A stretch of DNA of 27,590 nucleotides from assembly GCA_017501055.1 (NCBI GenBank), contig JAFVXP010000069.1:1-27590 (forward strand). The letters are read 5' to 3'. The DNA comes from Clostridia bacterium. GTDB lineage: Bacteria; Bacillota; Clostridia; Oscillospirales; CAG-382. The position numbers and the translations under genes were made by a program. Shown here one piece after another: positions 6,800-14,670 of the stretch (its first letter is position 1; each line of letters begins with the position of its first letter). Below the pieces are notes generated by a model that did no database searches, was not told where the DNA came from, and saw only the letters and a list, made by a program, of their open reading frames with translations.

Positions 6800-7729
6800 T
6801 CAGACACCCTTTATCTTTTGCATTCTAATATCTTTTCCCACAAACTGAAGAACACGAAATTCCCCAAGAAGACGGGAAAGCAATCTCTCGCCGTAGGTCT
6901 TGCGTATCATCGCAGGGGAAAGGTTTGTGCTTATAACAGTCTTTCTGCCGTTGACGATACGAAGGTCGATAAGACTTGTAATAGCCGAAACGCTGTATTG
7001 AGTAATACATTCTGCGCCGAGGTCGTCAATTATAAGCAGACCGCAGTTTTCATATTTCTTGCGTTCCGAAATATCAAGACGGTTAAAGCGTACCGCATCG
7101 ACGGTATCAAAGATCTGCTGTGCGGATTCATAAATGACCGAAATACCCTTTGATGCAACCTTGTTGCCGATAGCGGCGGAAAGATGGGTCTTGCCCAATC
7201 CCGTACCGCCAAAGAAGATTAGTCCTGCAGAATCGTCGTTCGGGAAATTCTCTGCATATTTGATACAGCCGTTGAGAATATCCTGCATCTTCTTTCTCTC
7301 ACCGTTTTCCTCGGAAAAATAGGAAAGAGAAAAGTTTTCAAAGCTCTTGCCCGAAAGACCGCCCGCAAGGTGCGATTCCTGATAGCTTTCGCTTGCCGCC
7401 AAAGACTTTACACATTCGCAGATCTTAAGCCCGTCGGCATATCCGCTGTCGTTGCAGAGGGTACATTCAAACTTCGGCTCGTCATAATCTGCAGTATAGC
7501 CGTAAGCCGAAAGCAAACGTGCTCTTTCTTCGTTAAGACTTACCGATTCCGCCTTCAATACCTCTGCGCTTTCACCGGAAAGCAAGCGGAAGGCAAATGC
7601 TTCGATCTGCTTGTCGATCTGTTTAATACGGGGAATTCTTGAATGAAGCTCGTCACGTTTTTTCGATGCTTCGTCAAGGAGCGCTATTCTTTTTTCGTTC
7701 TTTATGCTCAAAGCCTGATTAATATTCAT
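6800..7729 (-). CDS. dnaI: DnaI/DnaC-like replicative helicase loader (AAA+ ATPase)
   Basis: The protein has 309 residues. An N-terminal coiled or helical part (1-80) is followed by a zinc-finger pattern Cys89-x2-Cys92 ... Cys104-x-Cys106, as in DnaI-type loaders. The AAA+ domain then shows Walker A GGTGLGKTH (174-182), Walker B LLIIDDLGAE (231-240), a sensor-1 ISTN near 267, and the conserved ERLLSRLLGE with a likely Arg finger. It would load the replicative helicase onto DNA together with DnaD-type partners. The dnaD-like gene lies immediately upstream (11-base gap), which favours a replication role over the IstB transposase helpers that share this fold. AAAGGA precedes ATG 7729. Confidence 0.9.
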   Translation of the reverse strand: MNINQALSIKNEKRIALLDEASKKRDELHSRIPRIKQIDKQIEAFAFRLLSGESAEVLKAESVSLNEERARLLSAYGYTADYDEPKFECTLCNDSGYADGLKICECVKSLAASESYQESHLAGGLSGKSFENFSLSYFSEENGERKKMQDILNGCIKYAENFPNDDSAGLIFFGGTGLGKTHLSAAIGNKVASKGISVIYESAQQIFDTVDAVRFNRLDISERKKYENCGLLIIDDLGAECITQYSVSAITSLIDLRIVNGRKTVISTNLSPAMIRKTYGERLLSRLLGEFRVLQFVGKDIRMQKIKGV

Positions 7730-7740
7730 AGCTTTTCCTT

Positions 7741-8631
7741 TCAGTCATCAAAGCCTCGGCTTAATGCCGCTTCGATAAATTCATCGCCTGCAAAGCTTGT
7801 TTCCTGTCCTGCAGACCTGCCTGCGTCGTTTGCTTCAACGTCGGCAAGGGAGGTGAGTCCGCTGTCGTGCCAACGGCGCAGGATTCCGTTCATATATGTC
7901 GTGGAGAGCTTGCCTGTCGAATCAACAGTCTTTTCGTATGCCGAAGAAACCATTTCAAACGGAAAATTCCATTCACCGAACCAGCAATCAAACATCTTCT
8001 TTTCCTTAGACGTGAGTGCTCTGTCGCCCATACCGAGAAGCTTGCGAAGACGGCCGATATTGCTGTTGATAGCTTCTTTGCGTGCAAGATACGCTTCAAA
8101 CTTTTCGTAGGTATCAATACCGTCGTCATAAAGCGCAATAGCCTGCTTGTATATGTATTGAAGCGAACGCTTTTCGTTTGCACAGCAATCCTCGATTATA
8201 CCGCAGATGACCGAAGGGGGCATCCTGACGAAATCGTAAAGATAGAAAAGCGAGCTGTAATCGTTTTTATTAAGCTGTTTTTCAAGCTTTTCGCCTGCAA
8301 TACGGCAGACCATTGAAAAATCGGTATCCTTTTCAATAGCGTCGGAAAGTGTTGCCGAATCATAATTTCTGTATGCGCTCGTATCGTTTGCAACAGCTTT
8401 CTTTTTCTCCGTTCCTTCTTCAAAAATACCTGCACCTCTCCAGAAGGCAAAGGCAGATTCGACAGCAGCAACAGTCAAGCCCGTTTCCTTTGCCGCATCG
8501 GCAACGGAAGAATCGGGATTTGCAAAGAAATATATAAGAATTTTAAGCTCTTCCGCCGTGGCATTCTTCAACCGTGCCAAAACTTCTTTCGGTAACGGGA
8601 TAATGCTGTCAAAAGGTGTTTTTATCGGCAT
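7741..8631 (-). CDS. dnaD: DnaD-domain replication initiation protein
   Basis: The 296-residue protein starts with a winged-helix-like segment. Its C-terminal half carries DnaD-domain features, ending with YMNGILRRWHDSGLTSLADV near residues 254-273, the typical DnaB2/DnaD motif (Tyr, Ile-Leu, Trp, Gly). In Bacillota these proteins remodel origin DNA and recruit the helicase-loader complex. Its place next to the dnaI-like gene is the standard pairing. Whether it equals B. subtilis DnaD or DnaB cannot be decided, because Clostridia often keep one mixed form. AAAAGGAGC is seven bases ahead of ATG 8631. Confidence 0.87.
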   Translation of the reverse strand: MPIKTPFDSIIPLPKEVLARLKNATAEELKILIYFFANPDSSVADAAKETGLTVAAVESAFAFWRGAGIFEEGTEKKKAVANDTSAYRNYDSATLSDAIEKDTDFSMVCRIAGEKLEKQLNKNDYSSLFYLYDFVRMPPSVICGIIEDCCANEKRSLQYIYKQAIALYDDGIDTYEKFEAYLARKEAINSNIGRLRKLLGMGDRALTSKEKKMFDCWFGEWNFPFEMVSSAYEKTVDSTGKLSTTYMNGILRRWHDSGLTSLADVEANDAGRSAGQETSFAGDEFIEAALSRGFDD

Positions 8632-8643
8632 TTTTTGCTCCTT

Positions 8644-9099
8644 TTAGGATTTTATAATACTAACGTCGGGCGATATGGAGAAGGTGATGTTGTTGTTTTC
8701 CGCAAGGTTGCCCGCAACGGTCACGGAATAGTCAATAAATAGCTTGCCCCCGTCGAACGAGAGGGAATTTTCAAGCTGTTTTGTGCGAACGAGCATTTGT
8801 ATTGGGAAAAGGTCGGTATTGCAAATACAGGAAAGCGATTTTCCGTTTGTGAATACCATGTGTGAATTGATGGGACCCAAACGGTTTATCGAAACGGTCT
8901 CGTTGTCAAAGGTATCTATGATCGTTTTGACAATGCCGTTTTCCTCGGAATATTCAATTCTAAAGCCGTTTTTTGTCGATTTAAGAATACCGCTTACGGA
9001 AAAATCGTCGGAATCCTTATGCTCGTTTCCCGCACCTCGCTTTGATAGGTCAAAGAAGGTACGTTCGCTTTTAACACGTATATCTATGGGGATCTTCAT
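8644..9099 (-). CDS. DUF1934 family protein (YwiB-like, beta-barrel)
   Basis: A 151-residue soluble protein rich in alternating beta-strand pattern. The C-terminus, with GGKLFIDYSVTVAGNLAENN and a final strand, matches the DUF1934/YwiB family as I remember it; these are calycin-like beta-barrels of unknown biochemical role that are common in Bacillota. There is no signal peptide, membrane segment or catalytic motif. It lies between murI and dnaD, with gaps of 18 and 12 bases, so it is certainly in their transcript. The ribosome binding site is weak (AGCAGG). The family call rests on length, strand pattern and context and needs a profile search. Confidence 0.7.
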   Translation of the reverse strand: MKIPIDIRVKSERTFFDLSKRGAGNEHKDSDDFSVSGILKSTKNGFRIEYSEENGIVKTIIDTFDNETVSINRLGPINSHMVFTNGKSLSCICNTDLFPIQMLVRTKQLENSLSFDGGKLFIDYSVTVAGNLAENNNITFSISPDVSIIKS

Positions 9100-9117
9100 T
9101 AATGTTTAAACCTGCTT

Positions 9118-9942
9118 TTAATATTTTTCAATGTCGATATGACTTATATTTCCGTCAAGACCGCCCTTTAAGAACTTTTTTGCGTTCGAAGCAAAAAGGG
9201 AAGCATCGTCGCTTGTGAAATATTCGACCCTTCCGCCCGAATTATTGTCAAGACCAAGAACTACAAGTTCTTCCTTCAATGCGTTTGCGGCAGATTCGCC
9301 CGAGCTTATAAGCTTTGTGTTCGGGAGATGCTTTTGGATAACGTCAAAGAGGAGGGGGTAGTGCGTACAGCCGAGTATTGCCGAATCGGGTTTTAGACGT
9401 GCAACCTCGGATAAATATTCGGAAACGACAGCGTTCGTTGCTTCATCGTCAATGCTCGGATTCCAATATTCAACCAAGGGAACGAACATCGGGCAGGCGA
9501 CGGGGATTATATCGTCAATGCCTTCATTCTTAAGCGCATTTTCAAAAGCCTTGCTTTTTATCGTTGCGCTCGTACCGAGAACGGTAACACGCTTGTTGCC
9601 TTTTTTTGCAACCTCGGAAGCGTCCTTTGCCGCCGAATCGATAACGCCGACAACGGGCAGACCTGTTTCTCTCCTAACGTCTTCAATACAGTTAGAGCTG
9701 ACGGTACCGCAGGCAACCAGAATCGCCTTGACGTTCTTCGAAAGAAGAAATCTTGCGTCCTGAAGTGCAAATTTGCGTATTACCGACGGGGATTTTGTTC
9801 CGTAGGGGATTCTTGCGCTGTCGCCGAAATAGATAATATCCTCGTTCGGCATAAGGTTATGCAGCTCGCTTAACGCAGTAAGACCGCCCAAGCCCGAATC
9901 GAAAACGCCGATAGGGAGCTTTCTTTTATCGGAAGCGTTCAT
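9118..9942 (-). CDS. murI: Glutamate racemase
   Basis: MurI interconverts L- and D-glutamate, supplying D-Glu for peptidoglycan. The 274-residue protein has GVFDSGLGG (12-20, catalytic-site Asp and Ser), YFGDSARIPYG (38-48), the first catalytic Cys78 in VACGTVSSN (the usual form is ACNTAS) and the second in LGCTHYPLLF. The Asn-to-Gly change next to Cys78 occurs in a conserved spot but leaves both cysteines. Its ATG overlaps the ddl stop by one base (TAATG), and GGAGGG lies inside the ddl end, so the two D-amino-acid enzymes are translationally coupled. Confidence 0.95.
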   Translation of the reverse strand: MNASDKRKLPIGVFDSGLGGLTALSELHNLMPNEDIIYFGDSARIPYGTKSPSVIRKFALQDARFLLSKNVKAILVACGTVSSNCIEDVRRETGLPVVGVIDSAAKDASEVAKKGNKRVTVLGTSATIKSKAFENALKNEGIDDIIPVACPMFVPLVEYWNPSIDDEATNAVVSEYLSEVARLKPDSAILGCTHYPLLFDVIQKHLPNTKLISSGESAANALKEELVVLGLDNNSGGRVEYFTSDDASLFASNAKKFLKGGLDGNISHIDIEKY

Positions 9943-11000
9943 TATTCAATACCCTCCGCAAGACAGAGGAGCTTTGTGATAAGCTCGGAATATCCGATTC
10001 CGATGCAATCCATAAGCTTGGGATACATGCTTATGGGCGTAAATCCGGGAATGGTGTTAATTTCGTTAAGCATCGGTCCGTTTTCGGTGAGGAAGAAATC
10101 AACTCTCGAAAGACCGCTGCAGCCAAGAGCAGTATATACCTTAACCGCAAGATTACGGATAAGCTCTGCCGTTTTTTCGTCCAAAGGCGCAGGCGCAAGG
10201 CAATCTGCGGCATCGGAAATATATTTTGTTTCAAAATCGTAAAAATCGCTGTTGGGGACAATTTCACCGCAGACCGAAGCAAAGGGCTTTTGGTTACCGC
10301 AAACCGCAACCTCAATTTCACGTCCTATTGTGTTAGGCTCTATAAGGAGCTTTGCATCGTTTGCAAAGGCAAGCTCGATACCCGAACGCAATTCCTCTTG
10401 GTTTTTAGCCTTGGTAATACCAACCGAGCTGCCTGCGTTTGCAGGCTTTACAAAAACGGGATAGCCGTATTTTGCTTCCGATTCCGCAATAAGAGCATCT
10501 TTGTCACAGCCTATCGTTGCGGTTATAAAGGGAACAACGGGAATGTTTGCGGAAGCGCAAACGGTTTTTGTTATAGCTTTATCCATAGAAACCGCAGAAG
10601 AGCAGGTGTTACAGCCAACGTAGGGAACACCCGAAAGCTCCAAAAGACCCTGCATTGTGCCGTCTTCGCCGTTTTTGCCGTGAAGCACGGGGAAGATAAC
10701 GTCAACGGGGATTATCTTAAAGGTTCCGTCTTCGCCGTTGAATTCGATCAAGCCGTGATGTGCCTTGCAGGGGGAAAGCACGGCAGGAGAAAGAAGCTCA
10801 CGGTGCTGATTCCAAACGTGGTTTCTCATTTCATCGGTCGTGCCGTGGAATATCCACCATTTACCGTCCTTCGTAATGCCCACAAGTATGGCATCATAAA
10901 GGTTTTTATCAAGATTTTCGGCAACGTTCGCCGCCGAAACACAGCTAACCTCGTATTCCGACGATTCACCGCCAAAGATTATAGCAACGGTTTTTTTCAT
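9942..11000 (-). CDS. ddl: D-alanine--D-alanine ligase
   Basis: An ATP-grasp enzyme joining two D-Ala residues for the pentapeptide stem. The 352-residue protein opens with IIFGGESSEYEVS (the GGxSxEhEVS motif). It has YPVFVKPANAGSSVGITK for ATP binding, and ends with SRVDFFLTENGPMLNEINTIPGFTPISMYP, which includes the Mg-binding Asp, Glu and Asn. The omega-loop region FYDFETKY carries the tyrosine typical of D-Ala-D-Ala ligases, so a vancomycin-resistance D-Ala-D-Lac ligase is unlikely. Ribosome binding site GGAGG precedes ATG 11000; murI follows with a one-base overlap. Confidence 0.96.
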   Translation of the reverse strand: MKKTVAIIFGGESSEYEVSCVSAANVAENLDKNLYDAILVGITKDGKWWIFHGTTDEMRNHVWNQHRELLSPAVLSPCKAHHGLIEFNGEDGTFKIIPVDVIFPVLHGKNGEDGTMQGLLELSGVPYVGCNTCSSAVSMDKAITKTVCASANIPVVPFITATIGCDKDALIAESEAKYGYPVFVKPANAGSSVGITKAKNQEELRSGIELAFANDAKLLIEPNTIGREIEVAVCGNQKPFASVCGEIVPNSDFYDFETKYISDAADCLAPAPLDEKTAELIRNLAVKVYTALGCSGLSRVDFFLTENGPMLNEINTIPGFTPISMYPKLMDCIGIGYSELITKLLCLAEGIE

Positions 11001-11018
11001 AAATAAAGCCTCCGTTTT

Positions 11019-11957
11019 TTAGGATAAGAATAGCAAATTATACAGTGTCCACATAAGAGGTATCGTTACGATACATAAAAGACTTGTTGAAAGAACGATG
11101 TTTGCCGCCGCTTCGGAATCCCCGTTGTGCGTTTCGGAAAGACTTTGTATCATCGCCGCCGCAGGGCAGGAGCAAAGTATGAACGCCGCCGAACGGACCG
11201 TTTGCGAAACGGGAACTATGAAGAAAAGCGCAAGACCGATGAATGGGAAAATTATAAGCTTTGAAACTGCGGCATAGTAAACTCTGGTATCGGAAAAAAT
11301 GCGTTTAAGACTTTTTGCGCCCAAGCGCATACCTATAACCGTCATACAGACAACGGTCGACATTCTTCCAAGCATTTCGATATATTCCGCAAAAAGGTTC
11401 GGGAGTTTGATTCCCAAGACAAAAAGCGGAATTGCAATAACGTATGCAATAGTTGCAGGGTTGGCGACGAGCGATCTTATACTTACGTATTTTTTGTCGC
11501 CCGTGATCATAACCAAGCCGAGAGTCCAAGCGATTATGTTCATCGACATCGAAAACGATGCCGAATATACGAGGACATCGGGGTTGTTGGGGATCAAGTA
11601 TTCCAAAAGGGGAATACCGAGAAATCCCACGTTACCGCAAGCACCTGCAACGGCGCAAATCTTATGTGCCTTGTCTTTTTTTATTTTGTTTTTGAATATG
11701 AACGAATAGAGAATTATTATCGCAACCTGCGCAAAAAGAGTTAATCCGAAAAATATTCCCATATCCGCCAAAAGCCTTGGCGTGCAGTCTGCACCGTTGA
11801 ACGAATATATCGCAAGCGCAGGCTGACACACGTAGAGAAGCATCTTTGCAAAAGCCTTGATGTGCTGTTCGCCCAAAGCCTTGGTCTTAACCAATATAAA
11901 ACCCGGAACGCCGTAGGCGATCATCAAAAGGACTTTTAATGCGGTTATCGTAAACAT
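11019..11957 (-). CDS. AEC family transporter (auxin efflux carrier-like permease)
   Basis: A 312-residue integral membrane protein with about ten hydrophobic helices arranged as two five-helix halves. The family signatures are the N-terminal PGFILVKTKALGEQHIKAFAKMLLYVCQPAL (N-in helix, Pro-containing crossover) and the later GACGNVGFLGIPLLEYL. Bacterial AEC members export or import organic acids such as malate or malonate; the substrate cannot be told. It starts 2 bases after the clpP stop with only a weak ribosome binding site, so coupled translation is likely. It is an odd neighbour for cell-wall ligases. A role in amino or organic acid movement tied to D-amino-acid metabolism would be pure speculation. 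Confidence 0.88.
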   Translation of the reverse strand: MFTITALKVLLMIAYGVPGFILVKTKALGEQHIKAFAKMLLYVCQPALAIYSFNGADCTPRLLADMGIFFGLTLFAQVAIIILYSFIFKNKIKKDKAHKICAVAGACGNVGFLGIPLLEYLIPNNPDVLVYSASFSMSMNIIAWTLGLVMITGDKKYVSIRSLVANPATIAYVIAIPLFVLGIKLPNLFAEYIEMLGRMSTVVCMTVIGMRLGAKSLKRIFSDTRVYYAAVSKLIIFPFIGLALFFIVPVSQTVRSAAFILCSCPAAAMIQSLSETHNGDSEAAANIVLSTSLLCIVTIPLMWTLYNLLFLS

Positions 11958-11958
11958 T

Positions 11959-12543
11959 CTATTTCTTGCTCTTTATAATTTCGTCGATAACGCCGTATTC
12001 AAGCGCATCCTCTGCGAACATCCAGTTATCACGCTCGGTGTCACGTTGGATCTCTTCGATAGGCTTTCCGATATTTTCGGAGAGTATCTTGTTTATCCTA
12101 TCCTTGGTTCTGCGTGCAAAGTTGGTTGCGATTATCATATCGCTTGCCTGACCGCCTGCCGTACCGATAACCTGATGAAGCATAACTTCACAGTTTTCAA
12201 GACCGTAACGCTTGCCCTTTGTACCTGCGGCAAGAAGGAATGCACCCATACTGCAAGCCGAACCGACGCAGACCGTTGAAACGTCACACTTTATACTGCG
12301 GATGGTGTCGTATATCGCAAAGCCTGCAGAAACACTTCCGCCGGGGGAGTTTATATAGATGGTAATATCCTTGTCGGGGTCCTGTGCCTCCAAATAGAGA
12401 AGCTGACCGACGATACTGCAAGCGAGGTCGTCCGTGATCTCGTTAAAAAGAAGAATTATTCTGTCCTTAAGAAGCCGGGAGAAAAGGTCGTATCCGTGCT
12501 GTCTTCCGCCTTCGTTTTCGATAAATGTGGGGTTGGCTATCAT
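11959..12543 (-). CDS. clpP: ATP-dependent Clp protease proteolytic subunit (likely paralogue)
   Basis: The 194-residue peptidase has the complete triad at the canonical numbers: Ser98 (SACSMGA), His123 (VMLHQ) and Asp172 (DTERDNW). It also has YINSPGG (63-69) for the substrate-binding strand and the N-terminal SRLLKDRII. ClpP forms a tetradecameric barrel that degrades proteins fed by ClpX, ClpA or ClpC ATPases. The housekeeping copy in Clostridia usually sits with tig and clpX. Here it leads an unrelated cluster, and residues outside the core diverge (LLFNEITDDLACSIVGQLLYLEAQ), which suggests a second ClpP. GGAGG is eight bases before ATG 12543. It is the first gene after the minus-strand promoter. 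Confidence 0.93.
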   Translation of the reverse strand: MIANPTFIENEGGRQHGYDLFSRLLKDRIILLFNEITDDLACSIVGQLLYLEAQDPDKDITIYINSPGGSVSAGFAIYDTIRSIKCDVSTVCVGSACSMGAFLLAAGTKGKRYGLENCEVMLHQVIGTAGGQASDMIIATNFARRTKDRINKILSENIGKPIEEIQRDTERDNWMFAEDALEYGVIDEIIKSKK

Positions 12544-12573
12544 GTTATGCCTCCGAAATGCTTATTCCTACAT

Positions 12574-12602
12574 AGTTTATCACATTTACAGCCTCTTTTC
12601 AA
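12574..12602 (-). promoter_or_regulatory. Sigma-A promoter of the clpP-to-rnhA cluster
   Basis: On the minus strand, TTGAAA (12602-12597), a 17-base spacer and TAAACT (12579-12574) sit about 30 bases ahead of the clpP start. No other convincing promoter was found inside the eight-gene cluster, where gaps are 1-18 bases, so this may drive all of it. Confidence 0.7.
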
Positions 12603-12658
12603 TAGCAATTTACGTCGTGTTATGTTAAATAAATACTAATATTTGCGAAAAATCGGGT

Positions 12659-12687
12659 TTGACATATCGGATAGAATTGGTTATAAT
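12659..12687 (+). promoter_or_regulatory. Consensus sigma-A promoter of the U32 peptidase gene
   Basis: Perfect TTGACA (12659-12664), 17-base spacer, perfect TATAAT (12682-12687), then GGGAGGTG before ATG 12719. It is divergent from the clpP promoter. Confidence 0.9.
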
Positions 12688-12718
12688 CTTTTTATCAAAA
12701 ACAGGGAGGTGAACGGAA

Positions 12719-14476
12719 ATGCCCTTGCTTCTTTCTCCGGCAGGAACCTTTCCTGCGCTTAAAGCCGCAATCGATGCAGGCGCAGACGAGGTATATCTCG
12801 GCGGAAGTATGTTCAATGCACGTATGAACGCAGATAATTTTGATAAAGAAGGCTTGAAAAAAGCATCAAGACTGTGCAAGAATTCAAACGTCAATATGCA
12901 TATAACGCTTAACACTTTAATATATGACCGAGAATTCAAATCCGTCCTTGAATACGTGGATTTTCTTGCCAACGATATAGATCCCGATGCGCTTATAATT
13001 CAGGACTTCGGTCTTTTGAAGGTCGTGAGAGAAAACTATCCCGATATTCCCGTTCACGCAAGTACGCAGATGCGTATACATTCTCCCGAGGACGCAAAAT
13101 ATCTTAAATCACTCGGCGTTTCCCGTGCCGTGCTTGCAAGAGAATTGCCGATAGAGGATATTTCCGAATTTGTGAAAACGGGATTGGAGACCGAAATTTT
13201 CGTTCACGGTGCAATATGCGTTTCGGAAAGCGGAGGTTGTCTTATGAGCTCTGTCATAGGAAACCGAAGCGGTAACCGCGGCGAATGTGCCCAGCCCTGC
13301 CGTCTGCCGTACAGAACGAAAAACCGTTTTCCGCTGTCGCTTAAGGATATGTGCCTTGCAAACCATATCCCCGAAATCACAAAAAGCGGTGTGACAAGCC
13401 TTAAAATAGAGGGCAGAATGAAAAGTCCCGAATACGTGGGCACGGTAACTTCGGTCTACCGCCGTCTTATCGACGAAAACAGAATTGCAACGGGAAAAGA
13501 GCTTGAATTGCTTGCAAATATTTTCTCACGCTCGGGCTTTACCGACGGCTATTTTGTTTCAAAAATAACTCCCGATATGTTCGGTGTCAGAAGCGAAACG
13601 GACAAACAAAAAAGCAATAAAACAACTTTTAATATCCCAAAAGCCGAAAAAAGAAAAGAAAAAGAAGCAAAACCCGATTCTCTCCCCTTCGTTTTGCCCG
13701 AAAGGGACGAAAGCAAGGTATTGCACCCTGCAAAGCAAAAGGGAGTCGTACTCCGCTTTGAAGGCAGATTGCCAAGCGAAGCTCTCCTTGCAAAATATGC
13801 GGAAAACGTCGCAAGGATCGATATTCCGCTTGATAACTGCACGGACAAACGTTTTTTGCCTTATAAAGAAAAAATATCGGCAGTCTTGCCGAGAACGGTC
13901 TTTCTTAAAGAACGTGAAAAGGTTGCAAAACAGCTTCGAACCGCAAAAGAATTCGGCATAAAGCACGCAACGGTGTCGTCATTGAACCAAATCGACCTCT
14001 GCGAGGGCTTCTGGCTTCACGGTGATTATGCGTTCAATATCGTAAACCGTGAAACGATTGCCTTCTTGGAACGTTATCCCTTCTCGTCGCTTATGATATC
14101 TCCCGAAACCGACGGAAGATTTCCGAAAGGCAGTAAATGCGCTCTTGAATATATAGGCTACGGCAGAACACCGCTTATGTATACAAGAACCTGCATTATA
14201 AAAAATATTGCAGAGTGCAAGCATAAGGAAAAATGCTTTGCCGTTCTCACCGACCGTACGGGTGCAACCTTCCCGATAATAAGCGCACCTAACCATACGA
14301 ATATAATCTATAATTCGCTTGCAGGCTATCGGCTTGACAGAAAAAGCGAATTGAAAAAATCGGGGATCGGATTGATGACCCTTCTTTTCACCGACGAAAG
14401 CGAAAAGAGAATTGATGAGATCATAACCCTTGCCCAAAACGGCGGAAAACCGAATTTTGAATACACAAGAAGATAA
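12719..14476 (+). CDS. U32 family peptidase-like protein
   Basis: The 585-residue protein opens with LLSPAGTFPALKAAIDAGADEVYLGG, the hallmark of the U32 family, and has the four-cysteine signature Cys167, Cys174, Cys190 and Cys194 around CVSESGGCLMSS and GECAQPCRLPY. Then come KDMCL and SLKIEGRMKSPEYV. Related proteins act in tRNA or rRNA hydroxylation (TrhP, RlhA), ubiquinone synthesis, or collagen breakdown. The cysteines may hold an iron-sulfur cluster, so peptidase activity should not be assumed. The C-terminal third (from about 300, after a Lys/Glu-rich linker at 300-335) is a second domain seen in longer family members. It is monocistronic, with a consensus promoter and its own terminator. 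A hairpin of the repeat family begins 3 bases after the stop. Confidence 0.93.
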   Translation: MPLLLSPAGTFPALKAAIDAGADEVYLGGSMFNARMNADNFDKEGLKKASRLCKNSNVNMHITLNTLIYDREFKSVLEYVDFLANDIDPDALIIQDFGLLKVVRENYPDIPVHASTQMRIHSPEDAKYLKSLGVSRAVLARELPIEDISEFVKTGLETEIFVHGAICVSESGGCLMSSVIGNRSGNRGECAQPCRLPYRTKNRFPLSLKDMCLANHIPEITKSGVTSLKIEGRMKSPEYVGTVTSVYRRLIDENRIATGKELELLANIFSRSGFTDGYFVSKITPDMFGVRSETDKQKSNKTTFNIPKAEKRKEKEAKPDSLPFVLPERDESKVLHPAKQKGVVLRFEGRLPSEALLAKYAENVARIDIPLDNCTDKRFLPYKEKISAVLPRTVFLKEREKVAKQLRTAKEFGIKHATVSSLNQIDLCEGFWLHGDYAFNIVNRETIAFLERYPFSSLMISPETDGRFPKGSKCALEYIGYGRTPLMYTRTCIIKNIAECKHKEKCFAVLTDRTGATFPIISAPNHTNIIYNSLAGYRLDRKSELKKSGIGLMTLLFTDESEKRIDEIITLAQNGGKPNFEYTRR

Positions 14477-14479
14477 ATC

Positions 14480-14514
14480 ACCCCGCAAAACACACGGTTT
14501 TGCGGGGACCCCGA
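14480..14514 (+). repeat. Single copy of the CCCC/GGGG hairpin family
   Basis: CCCC-G-CAAAAC (14481-14491), loop ACACG, GTTTTG-C-GGGG (14497-14507), then ACCCCGA. It differs from the tandem array units by one base (G for A), which turns the A·C mismatch into a G-C pair and makes an 11-bp perfect stem. It follows the U32 gene stop by 3 bases and precedes its terminator. Confidence 0.9.
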
Positions 14515-14518
14515 CAAA

Positions 14519-14547
14519 GAAGCCAACCGTGAGTTGGCTTCTTTTTT
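14519..14547 (+). terminator. Terminator of the U32 peptidase gene
   Basis: GAAGCCAAC (14519-14527), loop CGTGA, GTTGGCTTC (14533-14541), followed by six T. Confidence 0.93.
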
Positions 14548-14583
14548 AAGTAAGAGGTAATGGGGAAGAAGTAAGAAGTAAGG

Positions 14584-14613
14584 AAAAAAACGGCATCTTT
14601 GCGATGCCGTTTT
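14584..14613 (-). terminator. Terminator of the secreted cohesin-like protein gene
   Basis: AAAACGGCATC (14587-14597) pairs with GATGCCGTTTT (14603-14613). Read on the minus strand the hairpin is followed by seven T (plus-strand A run 14584-14590). It lies about 60 bases after the minus-strand stop. Confidence 0.85.
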
Positions 14614-14670
14614 ATACTTTTTGTTATTTTCTTTCAAGCACGTAAAGAACGAGTTTATCTTCGCTCTGAA

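Noticed and set aside
6800..7729. IstB-type helper of an IS21 transposon
   Set aside because: The CxxC/CxC zinc pattern and the neighbouring dnaD-domain gene indicate a helicase loader; no transposase or terminal repeats were seen.
9942..11000. D-Ala-D-Lac (vancomycin resistance) ligase
   Set aside because: The omega loop has FYDFETKY with the tyrosine of D-Ala-D-Ala ligases, and no vanH or vanX-like gene is adjacent.
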